64,000 bases of DNA from CAVSRC01 sp963750065. Its GTDB lineage: Bacteria > Pseudomonadota > Alphaproteobacteria > Rhizobiales > Kaistiaceae. The stretch is taken from positions 310,001 to 374,000 of the forward strand of contig CAVVPK010000019.1 in NCBI GenBank assembly GCA_963750065.1, given 5' to 3'. The notes below the pieces were generated by a model. It made no database searches and was not told where the DNA came from. It saw nothing but the letters and a program-made list of their open reading frames with translations. Numbering within the stretch: position 1 is the stretch's first letter; the number at the start of each line of letters is the position of its first letter. The position numbers and the translations under genes are program-made. Below, piece after piece: positions 31,405 to 40,826 of this stretch.

Positions 31405-32926
31405 TCAAGTCTGCGCGAATGTCAGAGCGACAAACTGCGTCTGGTCGCCAGACTTGATTCTGAGCAGCACCGCCTTGTGGCCACCGGCCTTGGCGTCTGC
31501 CACCATCTTTTCAACCTGGGCCGGCGAATCGACGGCCGTGGCACCGACCGAAAGAATGACGTCTCCGGCCTGCAGCCCCTGCTCGGCCGCCTTGCCCGTC
31601 GGATCGACCTGGGCGATGACAACTCCGCCCTGGTTGGAGCTGTCGGGGCTCAGCGTCAGACCGAAACCCTCCAGCGCCGACGGCTTCACCGCCGGAGCGT
31701 TGTTCTGGCCGGCCGCAGCCATCTTCTGCGTGTCGGGCAGCGTGCCGAGGGTCACGTCGGCGGTATGGCTTTCACCGCCGCGCCAATAGGTGATCGTCGC
31801 CTTGGCGCCGGGATCCATCTGCGAAATGCGCAGGGCCAGATCGCGCGAAGTCCTTGACCGGCTGGCCGTTGACCGCCGTGATGGCGTCGCCGACCTTGAA
31901 GCCCGCCTTGGACGCCGGGCTGCCGTCCATGACCTCGCCGACGATGGCGCCTTCCGCCTGCTTGAGGCCGAGGCTGTCGGCGATGCCCTGATTGACCGAC
32001 TGAATCTGGACGCCCAGCCAGCCGCGCACCACCGAGCCATGCTTCATCAGATCGTTGACGACGCTGGAGACGGTCGAGGACGGGATGTCGAAGGCGATGC
32101 CGACGCTGCCACCGGAGGGAGAGTAGATGGCTGTGTTGACGCCGATGACCTCGCCGTTGACGTTGAAGGTCGGGCCGCCGGAATTGCCGCGGTTCACCGG
32201 CGCGTCGATCTGGATGTAGTTGTCGTAGGGACCGCCGATCTGGCGACCTTCAGCCGAAACGATGCCGGCGGTGACGGTGCCGCCGAGGCCGAACGGATTG
32301 CCGACCGCGACCACCCAGTCGCCGACGCGCGGATTGCTGTCGGCAAACTTGACGTAGGTGAACTTGTGACCGGGATCGTTGACCTTGAGCAGCGCCAGGT
32401 CGGTCTTGTCGTCGGTGCCGATCACCTTGGCCGGCAGCTCGGTGCCGTCGTCGAGCACGACGGTGAACGACGACCCCTTGTCGACGACATGGTTGTTGGT
32501 GACCAGGTAGCCGTCGTCGGAGATGAAGAAGCCCGAGCCGAGGCTCATCGAGAAGCCGCGCGGCCGCTGCTGCTGGTTGTTGTTATTATTGTTGTCGTTG
32601 GGGTTCAACTGACGGAACTGCCGGAAGAAGCGCTCCATCGGCGAGCCGGGCTGAAACTGGAAGGGAAGGTCCTGATTGTCCGCCGAGAGCTGGGGCTGCG
32701 CGTCCTTGACACGCACGCTCACCACCGCCGGGCTCACCTTCTGTACCAGGTCGGCGAAGCTCGGGATCTGCACGCCCTGGACCTGAACCGGATCGGCGAG
32801 AGCCGGCGTCGGGCGGACAAGATTGAACGTCCCGCCGAGGACACCGCCGGCCAGCACCAGCGCCAGGGCGGTACCGCCCAGCGCAAGCGCGCGCAAATTC
32901 TTCTTGGGGGAAATCGGGCTGTTCAT
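31405..32926 (-). pseudogene. degP: DegP/HtrA serine protease Do (one frameshift)
   Basis: DegP degrades and chaperones misfolded envelope proteins. From ATG at 32926 come a signal anchor (LALVLAGGVLGG), an Asn/Gln-rich loop (NPNDNNNNNNQQQRPRG), and the trypsin-like domain with the full triad: NNHVVDKG, DDKTDLALL and RGNSGGPTFN. Two PDZ domains follow. The frame breaks at about 31845, where CGCGCG appears two bases short, between VNGQPVKDF and RDLALRISQ in the first PDZ domain. The second half to 31405 is fully conserved (GGVVIAQVDP, GLQAGDVILS). Corrected length about 507 residues. As read, the protease domain would survive but both PDZ domains would be affected. Confidence 0.88.
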
Positions 32927-33089
32927 AGGATACTCTGTCCTTTCTCTCCTGAAGCCGGCACCGTCCCCACTCGCCAGTGCCGCGTCATGTCGTGTGGCGT
33001 CGTTGGCAGGCACTATGGCGACAGCGACCTTACGGGCCTCTGTCGGCGCCATTACATTTCGGTAATTTTTCGGGGGTTTTGGGCCGTCT

Positions 33090-33554
33090 TCAGCCGTCGT
33101 CGGACAGCAGGCGCTGCAGGTCGGCGGTTTCAGTGGCGTCGAGCGGCGCCGGCTCGACCGACCGCTTGCGCCGCTTCCAGTAGAAGGCCGCCGCCACCAG
33201 CCCGCCGATAACCAGGGCCCCCGGCGGGGCCAGCCACAAAGCCCAGGTATGGGCGTTGAAGCGGGGCTTGAGCAGGATGAATTCGCCATAACGGGCGACC
33301 AGATAGTTGATCGCCTGGCTGTCGGTGTCGCCGGCCTTCAGCCGGTCGCGCAGAAGCACGCGGATGTCGTGGGCGAGCGCCGCGTTCGAATCGTCGATCA
33401 ATTCGTTCTGGCAGACGAGGCAGCGCAGCTCCTGCGACAGCACCCGGGCGCGCGCCTCGAGCGCCGGATCCTTGAGCATCTCGTCGGGCGTGACGGCAAA
33501 CGCCGGCACCACCAGGCCGAAGATCAGGATCGCCAGCGCTGCCAGCTGCCGCAT
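33090..33554 (-). CDS. ccmH: cytochrome c maturation protein CcmH (CycL)
   Basis: CcmH is the membrane-tethered thiol-disulfide protein that reduces the CXXC of apocytochrome c. The 154-residue product has a signal segment, the active motif LRCLVCQNELIDDSNA near residues 43-58, and a C-terminal membrane helix (PPGALVIGGLVAAAFYW). It lies 4 bases downstream of ccmF and is last in the ccmI-E-F-H operon. Confidence 0.93.
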   Translation of the reverse strand: MRQLAALAILIFGLVVPAFAVTPDEMLKDPALEARARVLSQELRCLVCQNELIDDSNAALAHDIRVLLRDRLKAGDTDSQAINYLVARYGEFILLKPRFNAHTWALWLAPPGALVIGGLVAAAFYWKRRKRSVEPAPLDATETADLQRLLSDDG

Positions 33555-33558
33555 TGCC

Positions 33559-35541
33559 CTACTCCGCCGGTGCCGGCTGGGCGCGCGGCTTGGCCGGTTT
33601 CGGTGCGCCGACGCGCAGGCGCCGGTCGCTGAGCGACATGAGGCCGCCGAATGCCATGACCAGCGCCCCCAACCAGATCAGCGTCACCATCGGCTTCCAG
33701 TAAAGGCGCGCCGTCACGGTGCCGTCGGCGGCAATGTCGCCGATCGACAGATAGAGCTGGGAAAAGCCGAAATTGCGGATCGCCGATTCGGTCGTGTCCG
33801 TGCCGCTGGCGGCGAAGCGGCGCTTGGCCGGCTCCAGCGTGGCTACCGTATTACCGCCCTGGCGCACGGTGAATTTCACCGCTGTTTCCTGATAGTTCGA
33901 GCCGGCGCGCGTGACGAAGCCGTCCAGCGTCAGGTCGTAGCCGGCCAGCGTCGCCGTATCGCCGGGCTTCATCGAGCGGATGATCTCGCCCTGCCAGGTG
34001 GTGACGGCGACGATGCCGAGCACCGTCAGGCCGAGGCCGGCATGGGCCAGCGTGGTGCCGAAGACCGAGCGCGGCAGGCCGACGGCACGGCTGAGGCTGG
34101 CGCCGAGCGGCAGGCTGCCGAGCTTCATGCGGAAGGCAAGCTCGGAGAGCGCGCCGGCGATCAGCCAGGCGCCCAGCCAGATGCCGGCGAGCGCCAGCAT
34201 GTTGTGGAAGCCGGCGAAGGCCCCGGCAACGATGGCGCCGGCAATGGCAATGCCGAAGGCGAGCATCAGCCGCTGGCCGGCGGCGATGAGGTCGCCGCGC
34301 TTCCAGGCAAGCAGCGGGCCAAAGGGCACGATGGCCAGAAGCGGCGCCACCAGCGGAATGAAGGTGAGGTTGAAGAAGGGCGCGCCGACCGAAATGCGCA
34401 TGCCGGTCAGGGCTTCCAGCGCCAGCGGGTAGAGCGTGCCGACGACCACGGTGGCGGCGGCGGCGGTGAGGAAGACGTTGTTGACGATCAGCGCCCCTTC
34501 CCGGCTGATCGGGGCAAAGATGCCGCCCGGCGCCAGCGCGCCGGCGCGCATGGCAAACAGCGTCAGCGCGCCGCCGATGAAGAGGACGAGAATCAGGAGG
34601 ATGAAAACGCCGCGGCTGGGATCGGAGGCGAAGGCGTGGACCGAGGTCAGCACGCCGGAGCGCACCAGGAAGGTGCCGATCAGGCTCAGCGAGAAGGCGA
34701 GGATAGCGAGCAGGATCGTCCAGATCTTGAGCGCGTCGCGCTTCTCCATGACGATCGCCGAATGGAGCAGCGCGGTGGCCACCAGCCAGGGCATCAGCGA
34801 GGCGTTCTCGACCGGATCCCAGAACCAGAAGCCGCCCCAGCCGAGCTCGTAATAGGCCCAGTAGGAGCCCATGGCGATGCCGACGGTGAGGAACATCCAG
34901 GCGGCCAGCGTCCACGGCCGCGCCCAGCGCGCCCAGGCGGCGTCGATGTGGCCCTCGATCAACGCCGCGACGGCAAACGAGAACGAGATCGAGCAGCCGA
35001 CATAGCCGAGATAGAGAAGCGGCGGATGGATGGCGAGCCCGATGTCCTGCAGCACCGGGTTGAGGTCGCGGCCCTCGATCGGCGCCGGGACCAAGCGCAG
35101 GAACGGATTGGAGGTGATGAGGACGAAGAGAAGGAAGGCGAAGCCGATCCAGCCCTGAACGGAGAGCACCAGCGCCTTCAACCTGTCGGGCAGGTTGGCG
35201 CCGAAGGCGGCGACAAGCGCGCCGAACAGCGTCAGGATCAGCACCCAGAGGAGCATCGAGCCCTCGTGGTTCCCCCACACGCCGGTGATCTTGTAGATGA
35301 GCGGCAGCTTCGAGTTCGAGTTCTCGGCGACGTTGAGGACCGAAAAGTCCGAGACGATGTGGGCCTCAACCAGCGCGGCGAAGGAGAGGCCGACGAGCAG
35401 GAACAGGGTCAGCGACGCCGGTGCCGCGATCGCGGTCAGCCGTCGGTCGCCCTTCAGCGCGCCGTAGAAGGGAACGGTCGACTGGACCAGCGCCAGAAAC
35501 AGCGCCAGCACCAGAGCGAAGTGGCCGAGTTCTGGGATCAT
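33559..35541 (-). CDS. ccmF: heme lyase subunit CcmF (CycK)
   Basis: CcmF joins heme from CcmE to apocytochrome c at the outer face of the inner membrane. The 660-residue polytopic protein carries the tryptophan-rich WWD-type motif WGGFWFWDPVENASLMPW around residues 230-247, and conserved histidines in HEGSMLLWVL and HNMLALAG that act as heme ligands. Its ATG overlaps the ccmE stop (ATGA). Length agrees with the family. Confidence 0.95.
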   Translation of the reverse strand: MIPELGHFALVLALFLALVQSTVPFYGALKGDRRLTAIAAPASLTLFLLVGLSFAALVEAHIVSDFSVLNVAENSNSKLPLIYKITGVWGNHEGSMLLWVLILTLFGALVAAFGANLPDRLKALVLSVQGWIGFAFLLFVLITSNPFLRLVPAPIEGRDLNPVLQDIGLAIHPPLLYLGYVGCSISFSFAVAALIEGHIDAAWARWARPWTLAAWMFLTVGIAMGSYWAYYELGWGGFWFWDPVENASLMPWLVATALLHSAIVMEKRDALKIWTILLAILAFSLSLIGTFLVRSGVLTSVHAFASDPSRGVFILLILVLFIGGALTLFAMRAGALAPGGIFAPISREGALIVNNVFLTAAAATVVVGTLYPLALEALTGMRISVGAPFFNLTFIPLVAPLLAIVPFGPLLAWKRGDLIAAGQRLMLAFGIAIAGAIVAGAFAGFHNMLALAGIWLGAWLIAGALSELAFRMKLGSLPLGASLSRAVGLPRSVFGTTLAHAGLGLTVLGIVAVTTWQGEIIRSMKPGDTATLAGYDLTLDGFVTRAGSNYQETAVKFTVRQGGNTVATLEPAKRRFAASGTDTTESAIRNFGFSQLYLSIGDIAADGTVTARLYWKPMVTLIWLGALVMAFGGLMSLSDRRLRVGAPKPAKPRAQPAPAE

Positions 35542-36038
35542 TTCGCTGCAGCCGCCTTGGCGGCGACGCTTTCCTTGGTCTCGCCCCAGCGGCCCTGCGC
35601 CTTCAGCGCATCGACCACTTCCTTGGGCATGTAGCGCTCGTCATGCTTGGCCAGCACGGTATCGGCGTCGAGCGTGCGATTGGCGGTGAGCACGCCCTCG
35701 GTCACCACGCCCTGGCCCTCGCGGAAAAGGTCGGGAAGGATGCCGGTAAAGGTAACCGGCACCTCGGCACTGCCGTCGGTGACCACGAAGCTGACCTTGC
35801 CGTCGGCGCCCTTCTTGACGCTGCCGTCCTCGACCATGCCGCCGAGGCGGACGCGCGTTCCCGGCGGCAGCTTGCCGTCGGCAACCTCCGTCGGCGTGTT
35901 GAAGAAGACGATCTTGCCGGAGAGCGCATAGAGAATGAGTCCGGTGGCGATCGCCAGGACGACGCCGGCAAGGGCGATCAGCGTCAGCCGCCGCTGCTTG
36001 CGTGACATGCCTGTCCGGCGTGGCGCAACCATCGTCAT
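35538..36038 (-). CDS. ccmE: heme chaperone CcmE (CycJ)
   Basis: CcmE holds heme covalently on a histidine before transfer to CcmF. The 166-residue protein has an N-terminal membrane helix (LIALAGVVLAIATGLILYAL), an OB-fold and the heme-binding LAKHDERYMP near residues 133-142. ATG at 36038 is chosen for its ATGA overlap with ccmI; MSRKQRRL at 36008 is the alternative start seen in many relatives. Confidence 0.93.
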   Translation of the reverse strand: MTMVAPRRTGMSRKQRRLTLIALAGVVLAIATGLILYALSGKIVFFNTPTEVADGKLPPGTRVRLGGMVEDGSVKKGADGKVSFVVTDGSAEVPVTFTGILPDLFREGQGVVTEGVLTANRTLDADTVLAKHDERYMPKEVVDALKAQGRWGETKESVAAKAAAAK

Positions 36039-37174
36039 TCCGGCACTCCCGCGGCCTTGGCCGCCTCGTTGACGCTTGCCAGCGCCGTGGCGTCGCTGGC
36101 GAGCGCGGCGCGCGCCTTGGCCAGGGCCGCCTTTGCTTCGTCCGCCTTGCCGAGAACCATATACGAGCGGATCAGCCGTGCCCAACCGGCACCGTCGGCC
36201 GGGTCGGCATCGAGCTTGGCGGCCAGTTGCGCCACCATGCCCTCGATCATGGCGGTGCGATCGGAGGCCGACATCTGGCCGGCGGCCGTGACGTCGGCGG
36301 CAGTGGGTCCGGCAGGTGCCGCCGAACCGCCCGTCGCGGCCGGCGCCGGGCCGCCTTCGAGCTTGGCCAGCTCTTGTCTGGCGACGGCGACCCAGGGCGC
36401 CGTCTCCGGCGCACCGTCGAGCAACGCCTTCCAGGCGGCGACGGCCGCGTCCTTCTTGCCCTCCTGGCCGAGCGCCAGCGCCAGATAGAAACGCGGCCTG
36501 ACGGCGCTCGCGTCAAGCTTCACGGCACTCTCGAAGGCCGCGCGCGCCTCGGTGGAGACGACGCCGCCATTGGCGCTCACCATCGCCTCGCCGAGGTCCG
36601 ATTCGCTGTCGGCGGTGGCGCCAAGCAGTTTGACTACGTTGCGATAGGCCGCGACCGCGTCGTCAAAGCGGCCAAGGCGCAGATAGACCGGCGCCACAAT
36701 CTGCCATCCCTTGCCGTCGTTGGGATCGGCGGCGAGATGCGCCTCGATGCGGGCAACCAGGGTGGGAATGTCCTGCTGATCGGTCGGGGCGTTGAGCCGC
36801 GCGGCCAGCGGCTCGCCCGGCATCTCCGGCGAGCCGATGAAGAGATAAAAGGCAAGCGCCGCCACCGGCATGGCGATGATGATCATGGTGGCGATGCGGC
36901 GCCGACGCGGGTTGCCGGCGGCGGTGTCGTCTTCGGTCTCCTGACCGGCGCGCAACAGCCGGCGGGAGATCTCTGTGCGAGCGGCGCCCGCCTCGGTCTC
37001 GCCGATGACGCCGCGGTCGAGGTCGCGGTCGACCTCGCCGAGCTGGTCGCGATAGATCGCCAGCGCCTGGCCGCGCTCCGAGCGGGCCGCACGGGAGGCC
37101 CGATGGAGCGGTGCAAGCACCGAAAGAGACGTGGCGGCCGCGAGAACGGCCATGGCGATCCAAAGCACAATCAT
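36035..37174 (-). CDS. ccmI: cytochrome c biogenesis protein CcmI (CycH)
   Basis: CcmI binds apocytochrome c and presents it to the lyase. The 379-residue product has two membrane helices (residues 1-20 and about 95-115) and a long TPR-rich periplasmic domain (ARIEAHLAADPNDGKGWQIVAP, LRLGRFDDAVAAYRN, ADPADGAGWARLIRSYMVLG). It starts the ccmI-E-F-H operon with chained ATGA overlaps. Confidence 0.9.
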   Translation of the reverse strand: MIVLWIAMAVLAAATSLSVLAPLHRASRAARSERGQALAIYRDQLGEVDRDLDRGVIGETEAGAARTEISRRLLRAGQETEDDTAAGNPRRRRIATMIIIAMPVAALAFYLFIGSPEMPGEPLAARLNAPTDQQDIPTLVARIEAHLAADPNDGKGWQIVAPVYLRLGRFDDAVAAYRNVVKLLGATADSESDLGEAMVSANGGVVSTEARAAFESAVKLDASAVRPRFYLALALGQEGKKDAAVAAWKALLDGAPETAPWVAVARQELAKLEGGPAPAATGGSAAPAGPTAADVTAAGQMSASDRTAMIEGMVAQLAAKLDADPADGAGWARLIRSYMVLGKADEAKAALAKARAALASDATALASVNEAAKAAGVPE

Positions 37175-37253
37175 GAGCGAGGGACGGTCAATACCCTTGG
37201 CGGTTTTGGCTTACCTGCGGACAAAGTGTCGCGCAAAGCCCTATCGCTGTTTG

Positions 37254-37655
37254 TCAGCCCACCGTCTGCCAGCTTCCGTTGGCGCTCCGGCAGGCGGTGC
37301 CGCGGCCGGTTTCGGAGTGGCCGTCGGCGACGATCACATGAACATATTCCCGGCAGGTGGTGTCGTTCACTTTATAGGGAGCGCCCGGCACCACCTCGCC
37401 GTAGCGGCCGGTGAGGCTGTCGCTCCATGGAGTGGTGGCACCGGTGCGGCCATATTCCAGCGCCCGGTACTCGGCGGCGAGGGCCCGGCCGCGATCGCCG
37501 GCATTGAGGCTGTGGCCGATCTGGTCGCCGGCCAGCCCACCGACGAGCCGCGGCGAACCGCCGATGATCGAGCCCACGATAGAGCCCGAATCGGCCTGGC
37601 AGCCGGCAAGTCCGAAAACCATACTGGCGAGCGCGACGCCCCTGACGCGATTCAT
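37254..37655 (-). CDS. RT0821/17-kDa-antigen type surface lipoprotein
   Basis: The 133-residue protein has a lipoprotein signal ending in LAGC near residue 19, a glycine-zipper segment (SIVGSIIGGSPRLVGGLAGD) that can insert in membranes, and a C-terminal domain with TTCREYVHVIV and GTACRSANGSWQTV, as in RT0821/Lpp0805 surface proteins. Role unknown, probably outer membrane. It lies 79 bases upstream of ccmI on the same strand. Confidence 0.78.
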   Translation of the reverse strand: MNRVRGVALASMVFGLAGCQADSGSIVGSIIGGSPRLVGGLAGDQIGHSLNAGDRGRALAAEYRALEYGRTGATTPWSDSLTGRYGEVVPGAPYKVNDTTCREYVHVIVADGHSETGRGTACRSANGSWQTVG

Positions 37656-37741
37656 CCGAACTGCTCCAGTCCCCCTGCCCGCCTCGCGGCTACCATTCCA
37701 TCTGCCAATGGCGGAAATGAGACGTTTTGGCAAATGGTCTC

Positions 37742-39139
37742 TCACGCCGCCGGCAGCTCCACGATGGCGCACAGGCCGCCGATGCGGGCGCGATCGAGCT
37801 TGAGCCGGCCGCGATACATGGAAACCAAGTCGACGACGATGGAGAGCCCGAGCCCGGAACCCGGCTTGGTCTCGTCCAGGCGGTGGCCCCGGGTGGCCGC
37901 CGCCTCGATCTCCTCTGCCGTAAGGCCGGGTCCGTCGTCGTCGATGCGCAGTTCCAGCGCGCCGGGATCTTCCGCGCCGTCTGGCGGACGATAGGTCGCG
38001 GTCACCGCGACCTTGGTTTTCGCCCATTTGCAGGCATTGTCGACCAGATTGCCGACGATCTCCTCGAAGTCCTGCTGCTCGCCGCGGAAGCGGGCGCCCT
38101 CGGGCACATCGCTGATAAGCTTGATCCCGCGCTCGTCATGGAGGCGGCTCATCACCCGCACCAGCCGGTCGATCACCGGCTCGACGTCGGTCACCACGCC
38201 GATGACGTCGCTCTGGGCGGCGATGCGGGCGCGGTCGAGGTAGTGGTTGACCTGCCGGCGCATCAGCTCGGTCTGCTCGACGATCTTGAGCGAGGCCGGA
38301 TCGTGGTTCGCCCGCGCCTCGTTGATGACGACGCTGAGCGGCGTCTTGAGGGCGTGGGCGAGATTGCCGACCTGGGTACGGGCGCGGTCGACAACCTCCT
38401 GATTCGATTCAAGAACCGCGTTCAACTCGTTGACCAGGGGAGAGATTTCGGCGGGGAAGTCGCCTTCGACGCGGGTCCGCGTGCCGCTCCTGAGCTCGCT
38501 CAGCGCATGGCGCACGCGGTCGAGCGGCCTTAAGCCCCAGCGGATCTGGATGAGGGTCGCGGCAACCAGGCCAATGCCGAAAATGGCAAGCGTAATGGCC
38601 ACGCTGGTGCCGAATCCGGCGACCTGATTGTTGAGTTCGCCGGCGTCGCCGGCAACCACCAGAATCACCGGCGGGCGGCCTTCGAAAGTGACGGTGCGGG
38701 CGAGGAAGCGCAGCGACTGCTTGTCGGGACCGGCGAGCGCGCCGGAGGTCACGCCGGTTTCGATCTTGGTGCCGGTTCCCTTGCCGATATCGATGGTGTC
38801 GGAGAACAGCGAACCGGAGGCCAGCACGACCTTGCGGGTGGCGGCGTTGCGCACTTGCCAGTACCAGCCGGAATAGAGCAGCTCGAAGCGCTGTTCGCCG
38901 AGATTGCCGGGATCACTGAAGGGCTGGGTCGGGTCCTGCGCCGAGAGGCTGCCGACCAGCGTATGCAGATAGACACTGAGCCGCTGGTCGAAGGCGTTCT
39001 CGACGGTGGAGCGGTAAAGGGAGATGAGAATCAGGCCGGCGGCGACCAGCGCCACCACGGCCCACAGCGTCGCCGCCGTGATCAACCGTCCGGCAAGCGA
39101 GTTGAGCCGCACGCGGCCGGCAAGCGCCCTAAGCCGCAT
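37742..39139 (-). CDS. sensor histidine kinase, FeuQ-like
   Basis: The 465-residue kinase has two membrane helices (near 20-45 and 183-205) around a periplasmic sensor, a HAMP region, a PhoQ-type HisKA domain with VGNLAHALKTPLSVVINEA near 270, and an ATPase domain with VGNLVDNACKWAK, IDDDGPGL and GSGLGLSIV. The ALKTPL histidine motif is the type found in rhizobial FeuQ, which with FeuP controls beta-glucan export in Sinorhizobium. The assignment is by resemblance. It overlaps the regulator gene by 11 bases. Confidence 0.85.
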   Translation of the reverse strand: MRLRALAGRVRLNSLAGRLITAATLWAVVALVAAGLILISLYRSTVENAFDQRLSVYLHTLVGSLSAQDPTQPFSDPGNLGEQRFELLYSGWYWQVRNAATRKVVLASGSLFSDTIDIGKGTGTKIETGVTSGALAGPDKQSLRFLARTVTFEGRPPVILVVAGDAGELNNQVAGFGTSVAITLAIFGIGLVAATLIQIRWGLRPLDRVRHALSELRSGTRTRVEGDFPAEISPLVNELNAVLESNQEVVDRARTQVGNLAHALKTPLSVVINEARANHDPASLKIVEQTELMRRQVNHYLDRARIAAQSDVIGVVTDVEPVIDRLVRVMSRLHDERGIKLISDVPEGARFRGEQQDFEEIVGNLVDNACKWAKTKVAVTATYRPPDGAEDPGALELRIDDDGPGLTAEEIEAAATRGHRLDETKPGSGLGLSIVVDLVSMYRGRLKLDRARIGGLCAIVELPAA

Positions 39140-39800
39140 CGCCCGGCTCGATGATGCGGTAGCCGAGCCCGCGCACGGTTTCGATGATGTCGGGGGTGAT
39201 CTTCTTGCGCAACCGGCCGACGAAGACCTCGATGGTGTTGGAATCGCGGTCGAAGTCCTGATCGTAGAGATGCTCGATCAGCTCGGTGCGCGATACCACG
39301 CGGTCGCGGTGGTGCATCAGATATTCGAGCACGCGGTATTCGTGCGAGGTGAGCTTGACCGGATTGCCGTCGACGGTGACGCGCCCCGCCCGGCCGTCGA
39401 GGCGGACCGGCCCGCATTCGATCTCGTTAGAGGCGTGGCCGGCGGCGCGGCGCACCAGCGCGCGGACGCGGGCGAGCACCTCCTCGATGTGGAAGGGTTT
39501 GGCGACATAATCGTCGGCCCCGGCGTCGATGCCCTGCACCTTGTCGCTCCAGCGGTCGCGGGCGGTGAGGATCAGCACCGGCATGGTGCGGCCGTCGCGG
39601 CGCCATTTCTCGAGCACGGAAATCCCGTCGAGCACCGGCAGACCGATGTCGAGCACAACCAGGTCATAGGGTTCGGTGTCGCCGAGGAAGTGGCCCTCCT
39701 CGCCGTCCGTGGCGCTGTCGACGACATAGCCCGCCTCCTTCAGCGCCTCGGAGAGCTGCCGGTTGAGATCGGTATCGTCTTCGACAACAAGAATCCGCAT
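39129..39800 (-). CDS. OmpR-family response regulator, FeuP-like
   Basis: The 223-residue regulator has the acidic pair in VVEDDTD, the phosphoacceptor in VVLDIGLPVLDG near 51, KPFHIEE near 101, and a winged helix with RTELIEHLYDQDFDRDSN and FVGRLRKKI. The DFDRDSN segment is characteristic of FeuP/PhoP-like alphaproteobacterial regulators. It is 12 bases downstream of a small exported protein and coupled to the kinase. Confidence 0.88.
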   Translation of the reverse strand: MRILVVEDDTDLNRQLSEALKEAGYVVDSATDGEEGHFLGDTEPYDLVVLDIGLPVLDGISVLEKWRRDGRTMPVLILTARDRWSDKVQGIDAGADDYVAKPFHIEEVLARVRALVRRAAGHASNEIECGPVRLDGRAGRVTVDGNPVKLTSHEYRVLEYLMHHRDRVVSRTELIEHLYDQDFDRDSNTIEVFVGRLRKKITPDIIETVRGLGYRIIEPGDAA

Positions 39801-39812
39801 CGCCCCATCCGC

Positions 39813-40097
39813 CTATTGGATCGTGCCCGTGGCGAGGTCGATCGTCTTGGTGACGACGCGCCCGCCAACCTGAACCCACACTTTGTAGATATACCGGTTC
39901 CCAACTTTCATGAGGCAGGCATTGACGACGGTCCCGCCGCCGGTCATGGCGCGGATCGTGCCCAGAAAACCGGACAGGCCCTGGGGCGCCTGGCTCGGCG
40001 GCAGGCAGGCATCGGCCGATGCCGGCAGCGTCGTCGCCGACACCGTCGCGATCATGGCCAAGCCAGCGATGAGCCCTTGGAGGATCCTTGTCACCAT
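39813..40097 (-). CDS. small exported PepSY-like protein
   Basis: The 94-residue product has a signal peptide (LIAGLAMIATVSATTLPASA) and a short C-terminal module (YIYKVWVQVGGRVVTKTIDLATGTI) that looks like half a PepSY domain. Two cysteines (SADACLPP, NACLMKV) could form a disulfide. Being first in the operon with the FeuPQ-like pair, it may be a periplasmic modulator of that kinase; this is inference from position. Confidence 0.65.
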   Translation of the reverse strand: MVTRILQGLIAGLAMIATVSATTLPASADACLPPSQAPQGLSGFLGTIRAMTGGGTVVNACLMKVGNRYIYKVWVQVGGRVVTKTIDLATGTIQ

Positions 40098-40163
40098 GGT
40101 GTCGGCATAGCCGCCTTGAGATGAACACGTCCTGAATGCCGGCCGGAACCGGCGGAGAAAGAC

Positions 40164-40577
40164 TTATCCGCCCCGCCGCCCGACGATGGTGCGGGTGATG
40201 CGCTCGCCGCTTTCGGACAGGAAGATCGCAGAAATGATCCAGCCCGACCAGTCGCCGATCGGCGCCGGCAGGGCGGCCACGTTCCAGGTGAAATGGAACA
40301 GCGAGTCGGCGATCACCGCGGCATAGTAGACCGCCAGCGGATAGGCGAAGGCCGGCCGCATCAGCGCGGTCACCGCCCGGCCCTGCTCGGCGATCAGCAC
40401 GTCGCGCTCAGCCCGGCGGCGGCCAAGCTCGGCCTTGATGTGCTCAATGGCCACATCGGCCGTGATCCGGTCGCGCTCAACTTGGCTGTCCTGTTGCGCC
40501 TTGAGCGCGCCCAGGACCTTGTCGAGAAGGCCGCTGGAGGCGAATCTCAGGACGACGCCGGCGATCCAGGTGAGCAT
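40164..40577 (-). CDS. GTA-type holin (3TM family)
   Basis: The 137-residue protein resembles the three-helix holins of gene transfer agents. It has a short N-terminal helix, a charged helical stretch (DRITADVAIEHIKAELGRRR), then two hydrophobic helices (MRPAFAYPLAVYYAAVIADSL; WSGWIISAIFLS) and a basic tail. Holins of this family open the inner membrane so the endolysin can reach peptidoglycan during particle release. Its ATG overlaps the stop of the upstream small membrane protein by one base (TGATG), so translation is coupled. It ends the GTA cluster. Confidence 0.78.
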   Translation of the reverse strand: MLTWIAGVVLRFASSGLLDKVLGALKAQQDSQVERDRITADVAIEHIKAELGRRRAERDVLIAEQGRAVTALMRPAFAYPLAVYYAAVIADSLFHFTWNVAALPAPIGDWSGWIISAIFLSESGERITRTIVGRRGG

Positions 40578-40771
40578 CAGCGGCCGCTCCCGACAGGCCC
40601 GGTGGTGATCAGCCTGAGCGCCACGTTGAGCGCCCCGAGCACGATCGGCACCCAGGCGTATTTCGGCGGCAGAACGTCACCGAGGCCGGCGGTCTGCAGA
40701 TAGGCGAGAACGCCGGCCAGGATTACCAGCCCGTTGGCGGCCAGCGTGCGCCAGCCCTTGAATGCGGTCAT
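40577..40771 (-). CDS. small membrane protein of the lysis cassette
   Basis: The 64-residue protein has two hydrophobic helices (LAANGLVILAGVLAYLQTA and VPIVLGALNVALRLITTG) with a short turn, the size of a small holin or pinholin. It lies between the endolysin and the GTA-type holin, overlapping the latter's start. ATG at 40771 (MTAFKGWRTL) is preferred. A second holin or an antiholin is a reasonable reading but not proven. Confidence 0.6.
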   Translation of the reverse strand: MTAFKGWRTLAANGLVILAGVLAYLQTAGLGDVLPPKYAWVPIVLGALNVALRLITTGPVGSGR

Positions 40772-40826
40772 GAGGAAAGCTCCGGTCGGCAAGAGGCGGG
40801 GAGCGCTGAAAGCGCGACAGGGATCG

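Noticed and set aside
31772..32040. Programmed frameshift in degP
   Set aside because: No slippery heptamer; the break is in a CG dinucleotide run, which fits a slip or an error.
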